Part shown: positions 11,268 through 23,508 of the stretch, piece after piece
How the letters are laid out: every line of letters starts with the position of its first letter
How positions within the stretch are numbered: position 1 is the first letter of the stretch
Source of the DNA: Candolleomyces eurysporus
Lineage: Eukaryota > Basidiomycota > Agaricomycetes > Agaricales > Psathyrellaceae
Assembly: GCA_027579435.1 (NCBI GenBank)
Contig: JANBPK010000739.1
Location: 124,001 to 188,000 of the forward strand
DNA: 64,000 nt
Direction: 5' to 3'
The notes under the pieces: model-generated
Databases searched by the model: none
What the model was told of the DNA's origin: nothing
What the model saw: the letters and a program-made list of their open reading frames with translations, nothing else
Program-made: the position numbers and the translations under genes

Positions 11268-14200
11268 ATGAGGCGGAAACTCGGCCAGCCAACCTTTCCT
11301 ACTCTCTATTTCAAGGATGGCGCTCTCTCTGTCCCCGGCTACACTTTCGAGAGGGCCGTATCATGGCACGACACTGGAAGTATGACTCTGCTCGCGGAAG
11401 GGAACAGTCTGAAGGATGGGTCGAATGTACTTGCGAAAATTGCACCAGCACAGTCGAATGGCTCAATGTGCTTGGAAAGGGAGGCTCATATGTGCGTCCC
11501 CCGGTCCAACTCTGATACTCCGACTCTCCGCTAATCGGTTTACAGACTGGGCCGTTTGATGCAGACGACCGACGGTTCAGGCACTGTCCTACGCTTCATA
11601 GACTTTTTCAAGATTCCTCGGGAACATGGCGACTGCGTCGTCCTTCTCGTGGCCCATCCTGGTCCCAACCTACTCGGGCGCTATTTACCACCATCCAAAG
11701 TCAATGACCTTCTACTGGCTGATATGGGACTCTCAAGGTCAACAACAATGCAACTGGACTCCCCCATGCATAGTGCCTTCGAAGAAATCGATCTCACGGA
11801 CGAAATGGAACCATTTGATATCATGGATTTGGCTTCGTTTTTGGAGTTTGCCATCAAGGCAACACTCTGCCTAGAGACATTGCACAAGTACGTCCACTTT
11901 TGAGTTTGAATTGCTTTCAGTGCGTGCCGACTGATGGTAACACAGGCAAGGACTGGTTCACCGTGAAGTTCGTGCCAATGCGTTCCATCTCAATGCACAT
12001 TCGGGTTCCGTTCGCCTGGTGCATTTCGGAAATCGTGCGGTTTCGTTGGAGAATTTTGGCTCGCCATCATCATTAGTGCTAAGAACGAATGAAGAGCCGG
12101 AGAAGCTCAAGGTGAAGGAGGCGTTGTGCTACCTTGCACCTGAACAAACGGGAAGCATAGAAACGATGGCCCAGGACCACAGGACCGACTTGTACTCGTT
12201 GGGGATTCTGTTTTGGACGCTGTTGGTGGGACGGGGTCAGATGCTGTTTGAAGGAGGGCCATTGGAATTACTTCACTCTATCGTGCAGAAACGGCCAATG
12301 CCCGTGCACGAAGTCCGTCGAGACGTTCCTCAGGTTCTTGCCAATATCATTGATAAGGTAATTCTTCTTTTCATTTGCCCTGTCGAGCCACTGCTGACGT
12401 GCCTTCCCTGCCCTTGCAGCTGCTGGCGAAAAGTCCGGACAATCGCTATCAAAGTGCCCACGGCCTGAAAACTGACTTACTGGAATGCCAGCGACGTTTA
12501 CTCGCGGTTGTCTCGTCTTTGTCAGGAGAACCGCAAGAAGTGAGTGCCCAGATTTTTGTTATAAACTATACTCATTCTGACGCTTCTTAGTTGATACCTC
12601 CTTTTGAGATTGCTCTCCAAGACAGATTCATGGTGCCCAAATTCCGATGACCTTGCTTTTCCCAAAAATTAACATGCTCTTATAGGAGTTCACGATACCT
12701 ATTGCCCTCGTAAGGCTTCAAATCATTGTGAACTGTCTTCGGCGCCACTGATTCGGATTGTAGTTCGGCAGAGAGAAGGAGTTGGAACTGATCAGGAGAG
12801 TTAGTGAGTGATTTTCGCTGTGCTATCCTCTGAGTGTTTCTCTAGGCTAACGATACAAGTCCTCGATACCTCCGCCAGCTTTTCTCAGCATCATTCTGCA
12901 TCAAAAGGGTTCATCAGCTTTTCCTCGGCTTCCAACAGTCAAGATGCAGGGACAGAACCTAGCGATTCAATGTCCTCGCGTAGTGGCTCTCCTTTGACCG
13001 GTCCCAGTGATTCCAGCCGCGGTTGGCACATGCCTGAAACCTCCGCTCATGACTATTCGAATTCTACATCTGCGAGCCCAGTACGATCAAGCCCCGACGG
13101 TCTTCGTCGTTCCGTCTTCAGATCCGGCAAATCCAAGTATGATCGTACTCAAGCAGTGCTCGTCATTGGCCCACCTGGGTAAGCTCCACAATGGTTCACA
13201 GAGAAGACTTGCTGACTGATGAACGGTAGAATCGGGAAGAGCTCTATCATACTCGCCAACCAAGCAAAGTGGAGAGGTGTGTGGCTCTAGAATTGATTAC
13301 CTATTCGTTTTTAATCCCGTCCCGTAGCACACGGCTTGTGGGGTCAAGCCAAGTTTCAAGGCACTGAGTCCGCGCCCTTCGCTGCTCTGGTATGGTGGAT
13401 TTTTCCTATGCAAAGGGGGATTTACTGACGTCCCGCAGCTGAGGTGTCTGTCATCAGTACTTCGCCAACTCATGGTGTTCCACACCGACTTGCAACGCTT
13501 TGTGACAGGGCTGCAACAACAACTTGGGCCACAGATCCAAAATGTGCCTCTTCTATATCAAGGTACCCCTGAGCTGAAGGAGGCCCTTGCCAAGTTCGAT
13601 ATCAATCTGGAGGAACCTCATGAACCGTTGGATTCCAGAGATTTGCGGTCGCGATTTCAATCACTTGTGGAGAAGGTCTTTGCCATCATCGCAGAAACGA
13701 GGCTTTTCGCACTGTTCTTAGACGACTTGCACGAGGCAGATGATTCGTGTGTATGCTTGACTTATCTGAATAGCATCCTCTGACCGCTGCCTCAGTACAC
13801 TTGACCTTGTCTCAACGCTTCTCAACTCGCGCAGTCGAATGGTATGGCGTTGTCTCTAAACATGAGTCGCCCTTGCTGATTTACCTACTTCCAGTTAATC
13901 TTTGCGACGTTGCGCTCAGACAAGACGTGTGTCATTTAGTACTTTCTCAGCTTTGACCTGCTGATAACTCGTATAGTGCTGTTGTTACCCGAGTCAAGGC
14001 CATGTTCTCGTTCAGAGCGCGGCCGACGTGGATAAGTGTCGAGCCCCTGACTTATTCTGCAATCTTGGCTCTCACGTCGAAGACACTACATCGAACAAAG
14101 GAAGACTGTGCAACTTTAGCACAATTCGTCCACCATGCATCATCTGGAAATGCCTTCTCTGCCAGAAGTATACTAACTACACTTCAACGTCAAAATCATG

Positions 14201-17200
14201 TAGGTGAACGCGAAACCTGCCGTTCTACGTTTCACTAAATGGCTTGCAGATTAAATTTATCTGGGAGAAGAATTACTGGGAGTGAGTAGTACTCAAACTG
14301 AGCCTTCTCACTTTCACTTATGTCTTGTGCCAGATATGATATGGAAGCAATACAGGGAACCTTCGTCGACAGACATATATCCGATCCGACCGACTTAACG
14401 TTCTTAACCGAGAGGTTACGGGAGCTGCCTGAGGAGGCCCGGAAGTACCTGACATGGGCAGCCCTCTTTGGAGAAACGTAAGCCGGCGTTTCCATCTGTC
14501 GGTGTCCCTGTCGCTCACGTATATCACCATCTAGGTTCAAAGTGACGGAAGTTGCCCTAATGATGGACTGGGAAGATGCAGTCGGGGATGAAGAAACGGA
14601 CGATAAATGGAACCTTCACAAAGCGGTCTCGAATTTTCGCGACAAGGAATCAGGAGGGACTACTCGTGGCTCCATGCGAGGCCTTCAATTAGCGCTGTCG
14701 GAGGGCTGGCTCGTTCAGCGAGCACGAGATATGTGCAGCTTTTCTCATGATCGATATCGTCAGGCAGCCCAAGCAGAAGCGGCCGCGCTTCCTACAGAAG
14801 TGATAGCAAAGATGTCGTTCCGCGTACGTCTGCTGCCCTTGCTTCGGATTTATGCTAACGTTCTAGTAGATTGTTCTAATGATGCTCCACGAGACGCCTA
14901 TCGACGTTTATCGAATTGCAGAATACGCCAAGAAGTGAGTGTCACCTCCTCAGCATGTGGCTATGCTGATAATGGACTGCAGGTGTCTTGGGCTACTCCT
15001 TGAGCACCCAAAGAAAGAGGAACTGCTGAATGTCCTGATAGAAGCCGGAGAATCTGCCTGGGCCAGGGGTGCCCATGAGGTAAACATAGACAGATTCTCT
15101 TCGAGGGACACAATTTCACTGAAAGGGCATAGCTCGCCATTCGTTCATTTGTCAGTGCTCGGTCTCTCCTCAGTGATCGTCCATGGGAAATCGATCTTCA
15201 GCGCACCTTCAATCTCCTATCGCGTTTGGCAGCGTGAGTGTCTACAAGTGTGTTGCGCCAGTCACTGCTCATCCAAATTTCTAGTCTCTACACCTGGAAA
15301 GGCGATCTAGCCGCATCTGATACCATTCTAGAAGAATGCTTTATGCATGCAGAAGAACTCGAAGACAAGAGCGCTGTGCTTCGTCTAAAGTCTCGCAACC
15401 AATGGCTTCGAAACAACTTTTCAGAAGCCTTCAACGACACCATCACCGCCCTCAATATACTGGGTATCGACATCTGTACTGCGCCATCCCGCAGACAGGC
15501 AGATGTCATGTTTGAGCAGGTGAAGAACGAAATTCTGGCTGTGGGATTCGACGAAATTCTATCTATCCCGAGAACCTCTGATCGTAAAACTGAGTTGGCG
15601 GTTGCCTTGCTGAACGATGCTGGGAGCCATGCCTATTGGAGTCCATCTCCCTCCATTTTCTCGGATGTCATCGGCCTGACGGTACGCGAACATTTACGTG
15701 CTATTTCACGAAACTGAGATTCTATCATTACCAGACTATTCAACTGGCTTTACGGTAATGGAAAGTATCCTTCCCGATCTATGTTTTGCTAATCTCTAGA
15801 CAGCTCCGGGATGGCTCCAGGTACTGCGTTGGGCTTTTTCTGGGCTCTGGGTGGTCTGTACATCCTCACATTCATCCATATTAGCATCTGTGTCTGACTT
15901 CATTTTCTTTCCAGCGGCCGCCGAGAGAAGGGAATTGTATCGATTTTCAACAGACCTAGCGAAGCTGGCGCTCAGAATTGCTGATGCCCATGGGAGTTCT
16001 ATGGAGAAATGGTTTGCTCCTTTCTTTCGGTCCTTGATCATCATCTCATTCGCTTCAGTCGTGCCCAGTTGCTTTACTGTAGCATGGTTTCTGGCTTCGA
16101 CAATGTGCACCTCCGTTCCAACCTCCCCCGCTTGGAAGAATCGCTGAAATATGGGTATAGCGCTGGGGATAGGTACGCTTGCTTCCCTGGAATTTGTCTG
16201 AGATTTGACTGAAGCAAGTGCAGTATTTATACCAGCTTCGCCATCATACACACTACGATCACCAGGCTTTACATATGTGACCACCGTGAGTCGTACTTTT
16301 GTATCATTCGAGGGAATGTCTTTTTTGACTTGAATCATTGATAGTCGCCGAGCTTGTGACATCCGCCGAAGAAGTACCTATTTAGTCTTGAGATTTCGGT
16401 GTTGATTGCTGAGCATCTTTACAGTGTCTTAACGACGTTGGTTTGCTAACACCGGGCGGAGAACCTGTAATTCTAGCTAATGGTGAGATTATTCCAGGAT
16501 CCCACAACGAGGCGTAGGCGTTGACTGACCTGGGCGCAGGTGTCCTCAACTGTATTCGGGTTCTCGCCGGCCATACTAACGCTGAAAATGCGCATACGTT
16601 ATTCGACACGGACAATTTCACCGAGAGTGACTACGTTGGTCAGATCCACCAGAATTCGGGGAACCTGTCCATGACATTGAACTGGTACGCTAGATATGTT
16701 CAATTCTCTGCATTCCTAACCTCACCATTTTCAGGTACAACTCGTTCAAGGTACGACACACATTTTTGAATAGAAACGGGTCAACCGAAACCACGCCCCT
16801 CAGCTTGTCAGCTACTTTTGTGTTGGCTACTACGAAGAAGCTGCTCTCTTGGGTTTCTCAGTCTATGAGACACGAATGGCTCACCCGAAGTAAGCCTCAG
16901 CCTCGTCTGTCTTTTATATTATTTATATGTCTAATCTTTTTGCCCAGCCACCGTCACGTCCGTTATGCTTTATTCTTCCACAATCTGGCTATGATTGCCT
17001 GCATACGGAAGGGTAGTCTTTCTGGCAACTCGAGGGCGAAATACTTTTCCCAAATTAAGCTGAACCAGGCTTACATTCGCAAGTCAGTTTCATGGCCTTC
17101 TTTCCCAGCTTTTGCCGAGATATTCAAGCGCTATTACTCTATAGGTGGCTGTCTGCAAGCCCAGTAAACACGAGTACATGGGTCGCGATCATCGTGAGTA

Positions 17201-20200
17201 GAATCTTTCATTGGACGCGCTCCGATTTTGATTTTATTAGGACGCCGAAATGGCCGCTTTGCTTGGTGATTCCAATGCTTTCAGGCTCTATGATGTAGCC
17301 GTCAGGTCAGCTTTTCGCCGTTGAATCGATACCCATCATCTAACAGTATGCTCAGGTTGGCGAGTGACAATGATTGGCTCATGGAAGAGGCCTGGGCGTT
17401 GTTCTTGGTATGTATATGCATCTTGTATTTTCAAGCCCCTGGGCCCACTTTTCCGTATAGCAAGGCTCCCATTTCGTCAGGTGTGGAGTCGAAGGACTTG
17501 GAGGGGAACTGCAACGTCGAGGAATTGCACGGCATGCGCAATGGGGGGNCTCAGGGAATTGTGTATGTGCTGCCGGCATCAAAAATTGGCCCACTAGACT
17601 TAACATTTGGGCAGGCACCACCTCACCACTCTGATTGGAGCACGCTCCTATCACACTATTAAACGCCCAATTCTTTCTTCGAATGTAGCAGTCCAAACTG
17701 AGGCGACCATCATGGACACTGCCTCCCACTCTCAAGTTTATGGCTCCGCGATAGGCGTGCACGAGGGTCAAGATTCGATGCTGACTGCTTCTGATTTGGC
17801 TTCTATTCTGAAGTGGAGCAAAGATATCTCTAGCGACATCAACCTCTCATCAGGTAAGTAGTCACCTATCTTGCGTCAAAGGGGTCGAATCCACCATGTC
17901 ACCTCTCTAGCTTTGCAGAGGTTGACGGAAATCGCGACTGGTAAGTTGCTTCCCGGATGCTGATTCGAATGTACTAACAGCATTCCAAGAAACCTCTGGA
18001 TCTCACAATACATGCGGTATATATCATCATCCTTCGAATTGGCTACCTATTGACTCTTCAATCCAGTGGTAATTGCCAGAGAAGCGGGCGACTACTCTGT
18101 AGCGACAAGCATGATTCCTCCAGATCCATGTCAAGTTCACGAGTATGTTCTTCTAGTCGTATTCTGCCATCATATCTCAACCGCTGCCAGGAACCCGAAG
18201 TCAATCCGGACGATTTCAGACCCTCTCCAGAAAGCTATCATCCAACACAGTCGGTCTCCTTACTGCTCCTCCTTGATCTGCTTCTAACTTCCTCCCAAGC
18301 CCTGAATTCGAAGGAGAAAGCCTACCATGCCGACGCCTCTCTGGATCCAAGATTCTCAGCAGAGGCGGCGCAAACCGTCTACCGATCTGCTATCTGTTTA
18401 CCTATCTTCAGCAACCGAGGTCAAACCTTTGGGGCCGTATATGTGTCTTCCAAGTACCCATTCTCTCAGAATACTGTGACGATCTTGACACTCTTCTGCC
18501 AACAAGCAAGCATCAGCATCTCAAACGCATTGCTTTTCAGATCTGTTCAGGCCGGGGCGCGAGAAAACTTGAAGATGATTGCGACGCAACGTGAAGCTCT
18601 GGAGGCAGCCCGGAAAAGTCGAGAAGATGCGCTGAAAGCTACGAAGGTGATTGACTACCGAATCGTCATACAAAAGTTTCTCATTTCAATTCTTCGTAGA
18701 TCAAGAGCAACTTTTTAGCATCAATGAGCCACGAATTGAGAACACCGTTTAGGTAAGCGTTATTGACTCTGTAGCGGACTTTCGTTGAATTCGTTCTAAG
18801 CTCTTTCTATGGCCTTCTCGACCTGTTGAGTGGCACTGAGCTAAATCCAGGACAAAGTGAAATCGGTACGCTAATTCTCTACCGCTCCCCCCTTCCTAGC
18901 TCATTTTTTCCCAGTCCAAACGGCAAAGCAGTCATGCGAATTGCTTCTTAAGGTGAGGATATCGCCCTTACCTGTAGTAATAGCTTCTGGTCTGATACAA
19001 GGAACAGATCATCGACTCCATCCTAGACTACAGCAAACTGGAGGCTTCTGGTCAGTTTTGAGCAGTATCACACTTTGGATTGATTTTGACCCGTATTCAG
19101 CGGTCAAACTAGAACCCAGTGGCTTCTTAGTCGAGGTATGTCGATGCGCACTTTCGTGATAAACAGATACTCATTTTTGTATAGAATATCATAGCGGTTC
19201 GTACTCTTATTCTACACACGATCCTCCTCCAACACATGCATCACATAGGATTGCATGGAACTACTTCTCCCGATGGCTGCGAAGAAACTCGACCTATCTT
19301 TCAACATTGAGCCGAATGTTCCGCCCTGTAAGTGCTTCGTGAACTGGGAAGGTTGCAGAACTTACTCACAATGTGGCAGGGGTCTACGCCGACTACGCGA
19401 GAATTCGCCAAGGTAGTGTCGAGCAGTAGACACTTGCCTGCGTGTACTGACGATTTCCTAGTTCTCATGAACCTGATCGGGAATGCCGTCAAGTTTACTG
19501 CCACAGGATATGTCCGTGTTGTTTGCTCGGTTGATACCGCCGTCAAATCAGCTCCAGGAGAAGTTAATTTGAGGTTCGAGATACAGTAAGTCAGACCAAA
19601 CTATATTTGTACACCTTTTTTACTCGGAAACAGCGATACCGGGATCGGCTTGTCAGCTAGCGATGTCGATCTATTGTTTGTCCCCTTCCAACAGGCCGAT
19701 GTGCGTTTCTCTCTCCCAGACTGCGCTCTTTTACTGACGGATTGTCAAGAATTCTTCCACTCGTCGTTTTGGTGGTACCGGACTGGGTCTATCAATCTCA
19801 CGTCAGCTTGTCAAGCTCATGGGGGGCGCTATCGGCGTTCAGTCGGAACTCAACCATGGTTCCATGTTTTGGTTCACTATCCCGGTTAAAATCTTCCAGT
19901 CGGAGGAATCAGAAACGGTATATCTTCTCAGTTACACTATGTTTTGTTGGCGTTAACTCACCATTACTGTAGTCACTGCGGGACATAGAAACCCTCAAAG
20001 TCGGCCTCATGAAACCACGACCACTTCACGTGGTTGTTTGTTCTTCCTCAGATGCTACCCTCGCCTTTCTCGATAACATGTTTGATGGCTTCAGGGTGAA
20101 GCTTGTGTCCACCATTCCCGACACACAAATCTACTTGCAGTCTCTGATACATACTGGCGACACGTTGGATTTCGTGGTCCTTGACGACCAATCAGAAACC

Positions 20201-21143
20201 CATGCGGACGAATTGGCTCGCTTCATCAGGTCTTTGTCTTCGCGACCGCTTCATGACACTCGAGTGCTACATCTATATACGCCCATCACTAGCGGAGCAG
20301 GACATGATATCTTCGGCAACAGGAGCATTCTAGGAGTGGTCAAGATGACCAAGCCTCCACGCAAGGCTCGGATGCTGCACTTTTTAGCAAGCCTCAAAAA
20401 TGTTCCAACTGCCATTGCTGCAAATCCTTCTTCCGATGTAGCCAAAGCTATGGAAGCTCAAGCCGCCGCTCAGAGAACGTTGTACGGCAATGTTCTGGTT
20501 GCAGAAGGTATTTTCCGATACATATCTCTCAATAAAATATGTTTGACAGTGCGTTTAGATAATCCTATCGCTCAAAACCTATTGGTCAAGCAACTAGAGC
20601 GGTATCAACTTAAAGTCACTGCTACGAGCAACGGAGAGGAAGCAATTGCCGGTAAGCTTCCAGCTCTAGATCGCACTATGTTCTCCTCCCAACGAGTCAA
20701 TTTAGCTTGGGAAAAGCATGAGCCTGGCTATTTCAGCATAGCCCTGTTCGACCACCGTAAGTGCACGGTCATTTCCAAATAGCCCCTCGTTCTGATCTTT
20801 CCAAGATATGCCGGTATGTGATGGGGTTGAGGCTGCGAAGAGGATTCGCATCTTGGAACGGAAGCGGAAAGTACCTGTCATACTTCCCAGTACGTGTGGT
20901 TTCTTTTCCTCCCTTACGTGTCTAATCAGATTCCCCTCTTTTAGTCGTGGCTCTGAGCGCCGATTGCCAAGAGTCGACGAAACAGCTTTGTCTGAGCGCG
21001 GGCATGAATTTCTTCCTCACTAAGCCTCTGAAAAAGAGTATGTTTTTTCCTCTGCCCGATCTTGGAAACTGGCCACTGACAGCCCGTCAAAAGATGAGTT
21101 GCTGATGTTGCTTTCGACGTTCGGGTCAGCGCAATCAAGCTAG
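11268..21143 (+). CDS. Group X (CHK1/Mak2-like) hybrid histidine kinase
   Basis: Very large signalling protein spread over roughly 40 short exons. Order: a protein-kinase-like domain (about 11.3-12.5 kb); an AAA-type ATPase with Walker A GPPGIGKSS (about 13.2 kb) and a long helical region; a GAF domain (about 17.9-18.55 kb); HisKA with SHELRTPF (His codon 18730-18732); HATPase_c with N box NLIGNAVKF and G boxes DTGIGL and GGTGLGLS; and a C-terminal receiver with phospho-acceptor Asp at 20750-20752 (FDHHMPVCDG) and Lys in TKP. The kinase-like part has HRE for HRD and HFG for DFG, so it is probably a pseudokinase. This layout is the fungal group X family (Candida CHK1, fission yeast Mak2/Mak3), which feeds stress signals to Ypd1-type phosphotransfer. 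The N at 17549 is a surplus base; without it ARHAQWGAQGIV reads through. The start at 11268 is chosen because [16 protein letters not shown] follows in frame. Confidence 0.88.
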
Positions 21144-21817
21144 TCTACAGTCTTTCTTTCCGGCCTTTACTTTAACTTTGGGTTTTGCGTTGGGTTTCAT
21201 TCATCTATATATCTTCACTGTTGTTTCCCGCTATGATTCATGGAGTCTGCTTTGTCCAGTTTAAATAAGGTCATTTATACACGTTAATTTACACACTGTT
21301 CTTCCCTTGCTCTATAGCTAGTTGCTAACCATGTTGTAATTGTACGCCTTGTTATACCATAGACACACGAAATCGGCGCTCTGGCACTGGCACTCGGATC
21401 CTTGGTTCGAAGTGGTATTGTGAGGCCTAGGGGCGTGGGAACGTAAGTAATCCCGGGCCCGTCAACGTCGGCGTTTGTACGTGAACCAAAGCACCGAGTT
21501 CGTGAATGGCTCGGGAACGGCTTCAAGATCGCCGGTAGCTACATTACTAGTACATTGGTTGACTCCGTGTATTGCTGTGGTATACCCCTCTGGTGATCTC
21601 GATCGACGGTTACCCATGTCTATACGTTTATTAACTGCAAATATAGTATCTTACAGTATTTCTATCTTTGCGAAGAATCTCTGGTATTTGGACAAACTGA
21701 TAATCAATAATCGACTGCACAGGCTGCGAGAAGAGCGGAAGGACAATGGTAAAGTACAAGAATATCACATGGGGGTCGTGCACATACATCCTGGTAAGGA
21801 GGAAATCGTGAAAGGCA
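21144..21817. other. Convergent 3' region, no gene seen
   Basis: 674 bases between the stop of the histidine kinase and the stop of PHO85, which face each other. The sequence is AT-rich near 21200-21300, as expected for 3' UTRs and poly(A) sites. I recognise no coding exon, tRNA or repeat. Confidence 0.5.
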
Positions 21818-23259
21818 TTAACGTGGATATGTGGGAGGGTATTGTCCGTATGACACTGGCTTTTGCTGACCCTGCCCTGGCACTTGAGAGGGTTGGGAGT
21901 GTTGGATCTGACCGTAAATTGGACGAGAATATTGCGTTTGCATCTGAGAGTGGTGTGCTTGCTGTTGTTGCTGTTGTTGCTGTTGCTGCTGGTGGCCGTG
22001 CGGGTGAGGGAAGTTGAACGATGGTGGAGGCATAGAACCGGGGGTGGCACTGAACGGCATCGGGGTGGGCACACTACTGAAGTAGGGATGTGCTAGAGCA
22101 TCTGCTGCAGAAATGCGTTCGGCGGGATCAAATTTGAGGAGCTTGTCCAGCAGGTCAAGAGCTATCAGAGGGAATAAGTAAGAATCAAATCGATAGACCA
22201 GTAAAGCGAACCTTGAGGAGATGCTTTTGGAAGAACTTGGTGGAATGGCATCCTTGGATAATTGGGGAATTGCTTCGGCTGAATCTCGGGCTGGATTGAC
22301 TGCAAATAAGGCAAGGGACACTAAGGAAGAGAGTGAAATTGAACCTACAGTCTCCTTGCAGATTTTGGCGAATTGTGCAGGACTTGGGGTTCCAATGATT
22401 CGCATGATATGAAGAAGCTGGTCTTGATTGTCTCTACCACGGAAGAGAGGAACGCCGGATATCATTTCAGCAAAGATGCACCCACAAGACCAGACGTCGA
22501 TTGACGTGCTGTATGTTCTGGAACCTAGCAAAACATCTGGGGCTCGATACCACAGTGTGACGACCTGCCGGAAAACTGGGGTCAAGATAGATGCGCCACT
22601 GAGAGCGAAACAGTACAAACCTCGTTGGAAAATGTATTAACAGGTACACCGAACGCCCTAGCAAGACCAAAATCACCCAACTTCAACTCGCCTTTACGGT
22701 TGATGAGCAAATTTTGAGGTTTGAGGTCCCGATGCAGAACCTGGTTCTCGTGGCAAAAGGCGGTGCCCTTGAGCAATTGAAACATGAAACTCCTGACAGT
22801 CTCGGGAGGCAATGCACCGCGTTCTCCATTCTGGTCCATATACTTCTTCAAATCCTGCTCGCAGTATTCGAAGATGAGGACGAGCTTCGTCTCGGTGTGG
22901 ATAACGTCATGCAGGCGAACGATGTTGACATGCTTGAGCTCCTTCATCAGAGAGATTTCACGTATAGCGGTGGACGGCGTTCCTTCTTCTGCATCGAGGT
23001 GTATTTCCTTCAGGGCGACTATCTCATTTGTTGTCCGCGATCGTCCCTGCAGATTGGCAATGAGGATAGGCGCATATAATGACTCGAAAGTCGGCGCACC
23101 TTGTATACCGTCGCATAGGTACCCTCGCCTTGAAGAATATGAGTATGGGGAGTCAGTAGACAATAGCCTAGTACCCACCAAGCTTTTCCAGCTGGGAACG
23201 GAGAGGTCAGTGCGCAATCTAACCGTTAACAGCAATCTACATACTTGAATATAGTTCAT
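21818..23259 (-). CDS. PHO85: Cyclin-dependent kinase PHO85 (CDK5-like)
   Basis: Ser/Thr kinase that works with Pcl-type cyclins in phosphate, glycogen and cell-cycle control. The spliced start is MNYIQ followed by the Gly-rich loop. The features are [13 protein letters not shown] (catalytic Lys), an exact PSTAIRE cyclin-binding helix, [19 protein letters not shown], and the T-loop region ending [21 protein letters not shown]. These mark the PHO85/CDK5 branch rather than CDK1. After the kinase domain there is an extra tail of about 80 residues, rich in Pro, Ser and Gln, with a run of about 11 Gln (near 21965-21995) and the end [11 protein letters not shown]. Several short introns interrupt the gene. 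It is divergent from UTP5 across 249 bp. Confidence 0.93.
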
Positions 23260-23508
23260 GATGAATATCCGGGAGCAATACTGAAGAATATGAGCGTCGA
23301 TGAGAGGCGTTAAAGAGGATTCATGGAGGTGGAGGAAGAGACAAGATGGTGGTTGTGGGCAGAGGTGCTGCGAGGCTTAAGACCAACAGCGCGGCGGTGC
23401 GGTGATGTGCCGTTGTGGATTCCTAATTTGGGAGTCTAAGGTCACGTGCGATCTCCAAAAAANTTTGGAAAATGGGCGCCTTGGATCTCATCCAAGCCCA
23501 GTGATAGA
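23260..23508. promoter_or_regulatory. Bidirectional promoter PHO85/UTP5
   Basis: 249 bp between two divergent ATGs. It holds purine-rich and GT-rich stretches and one N at 23463 after an A run. No clear TATA box; shared control is an inference from spacing only. Confidence 0.45.

Noticed and set aside
21475..22017. 180-codon plus-strand frame ending in Val/Ala repeats
   Set aside because: Antisense to the Gln-rich tail and 3' UTR of PHO85; the Val/Ala run is the complement of the CAG/CAA tract.
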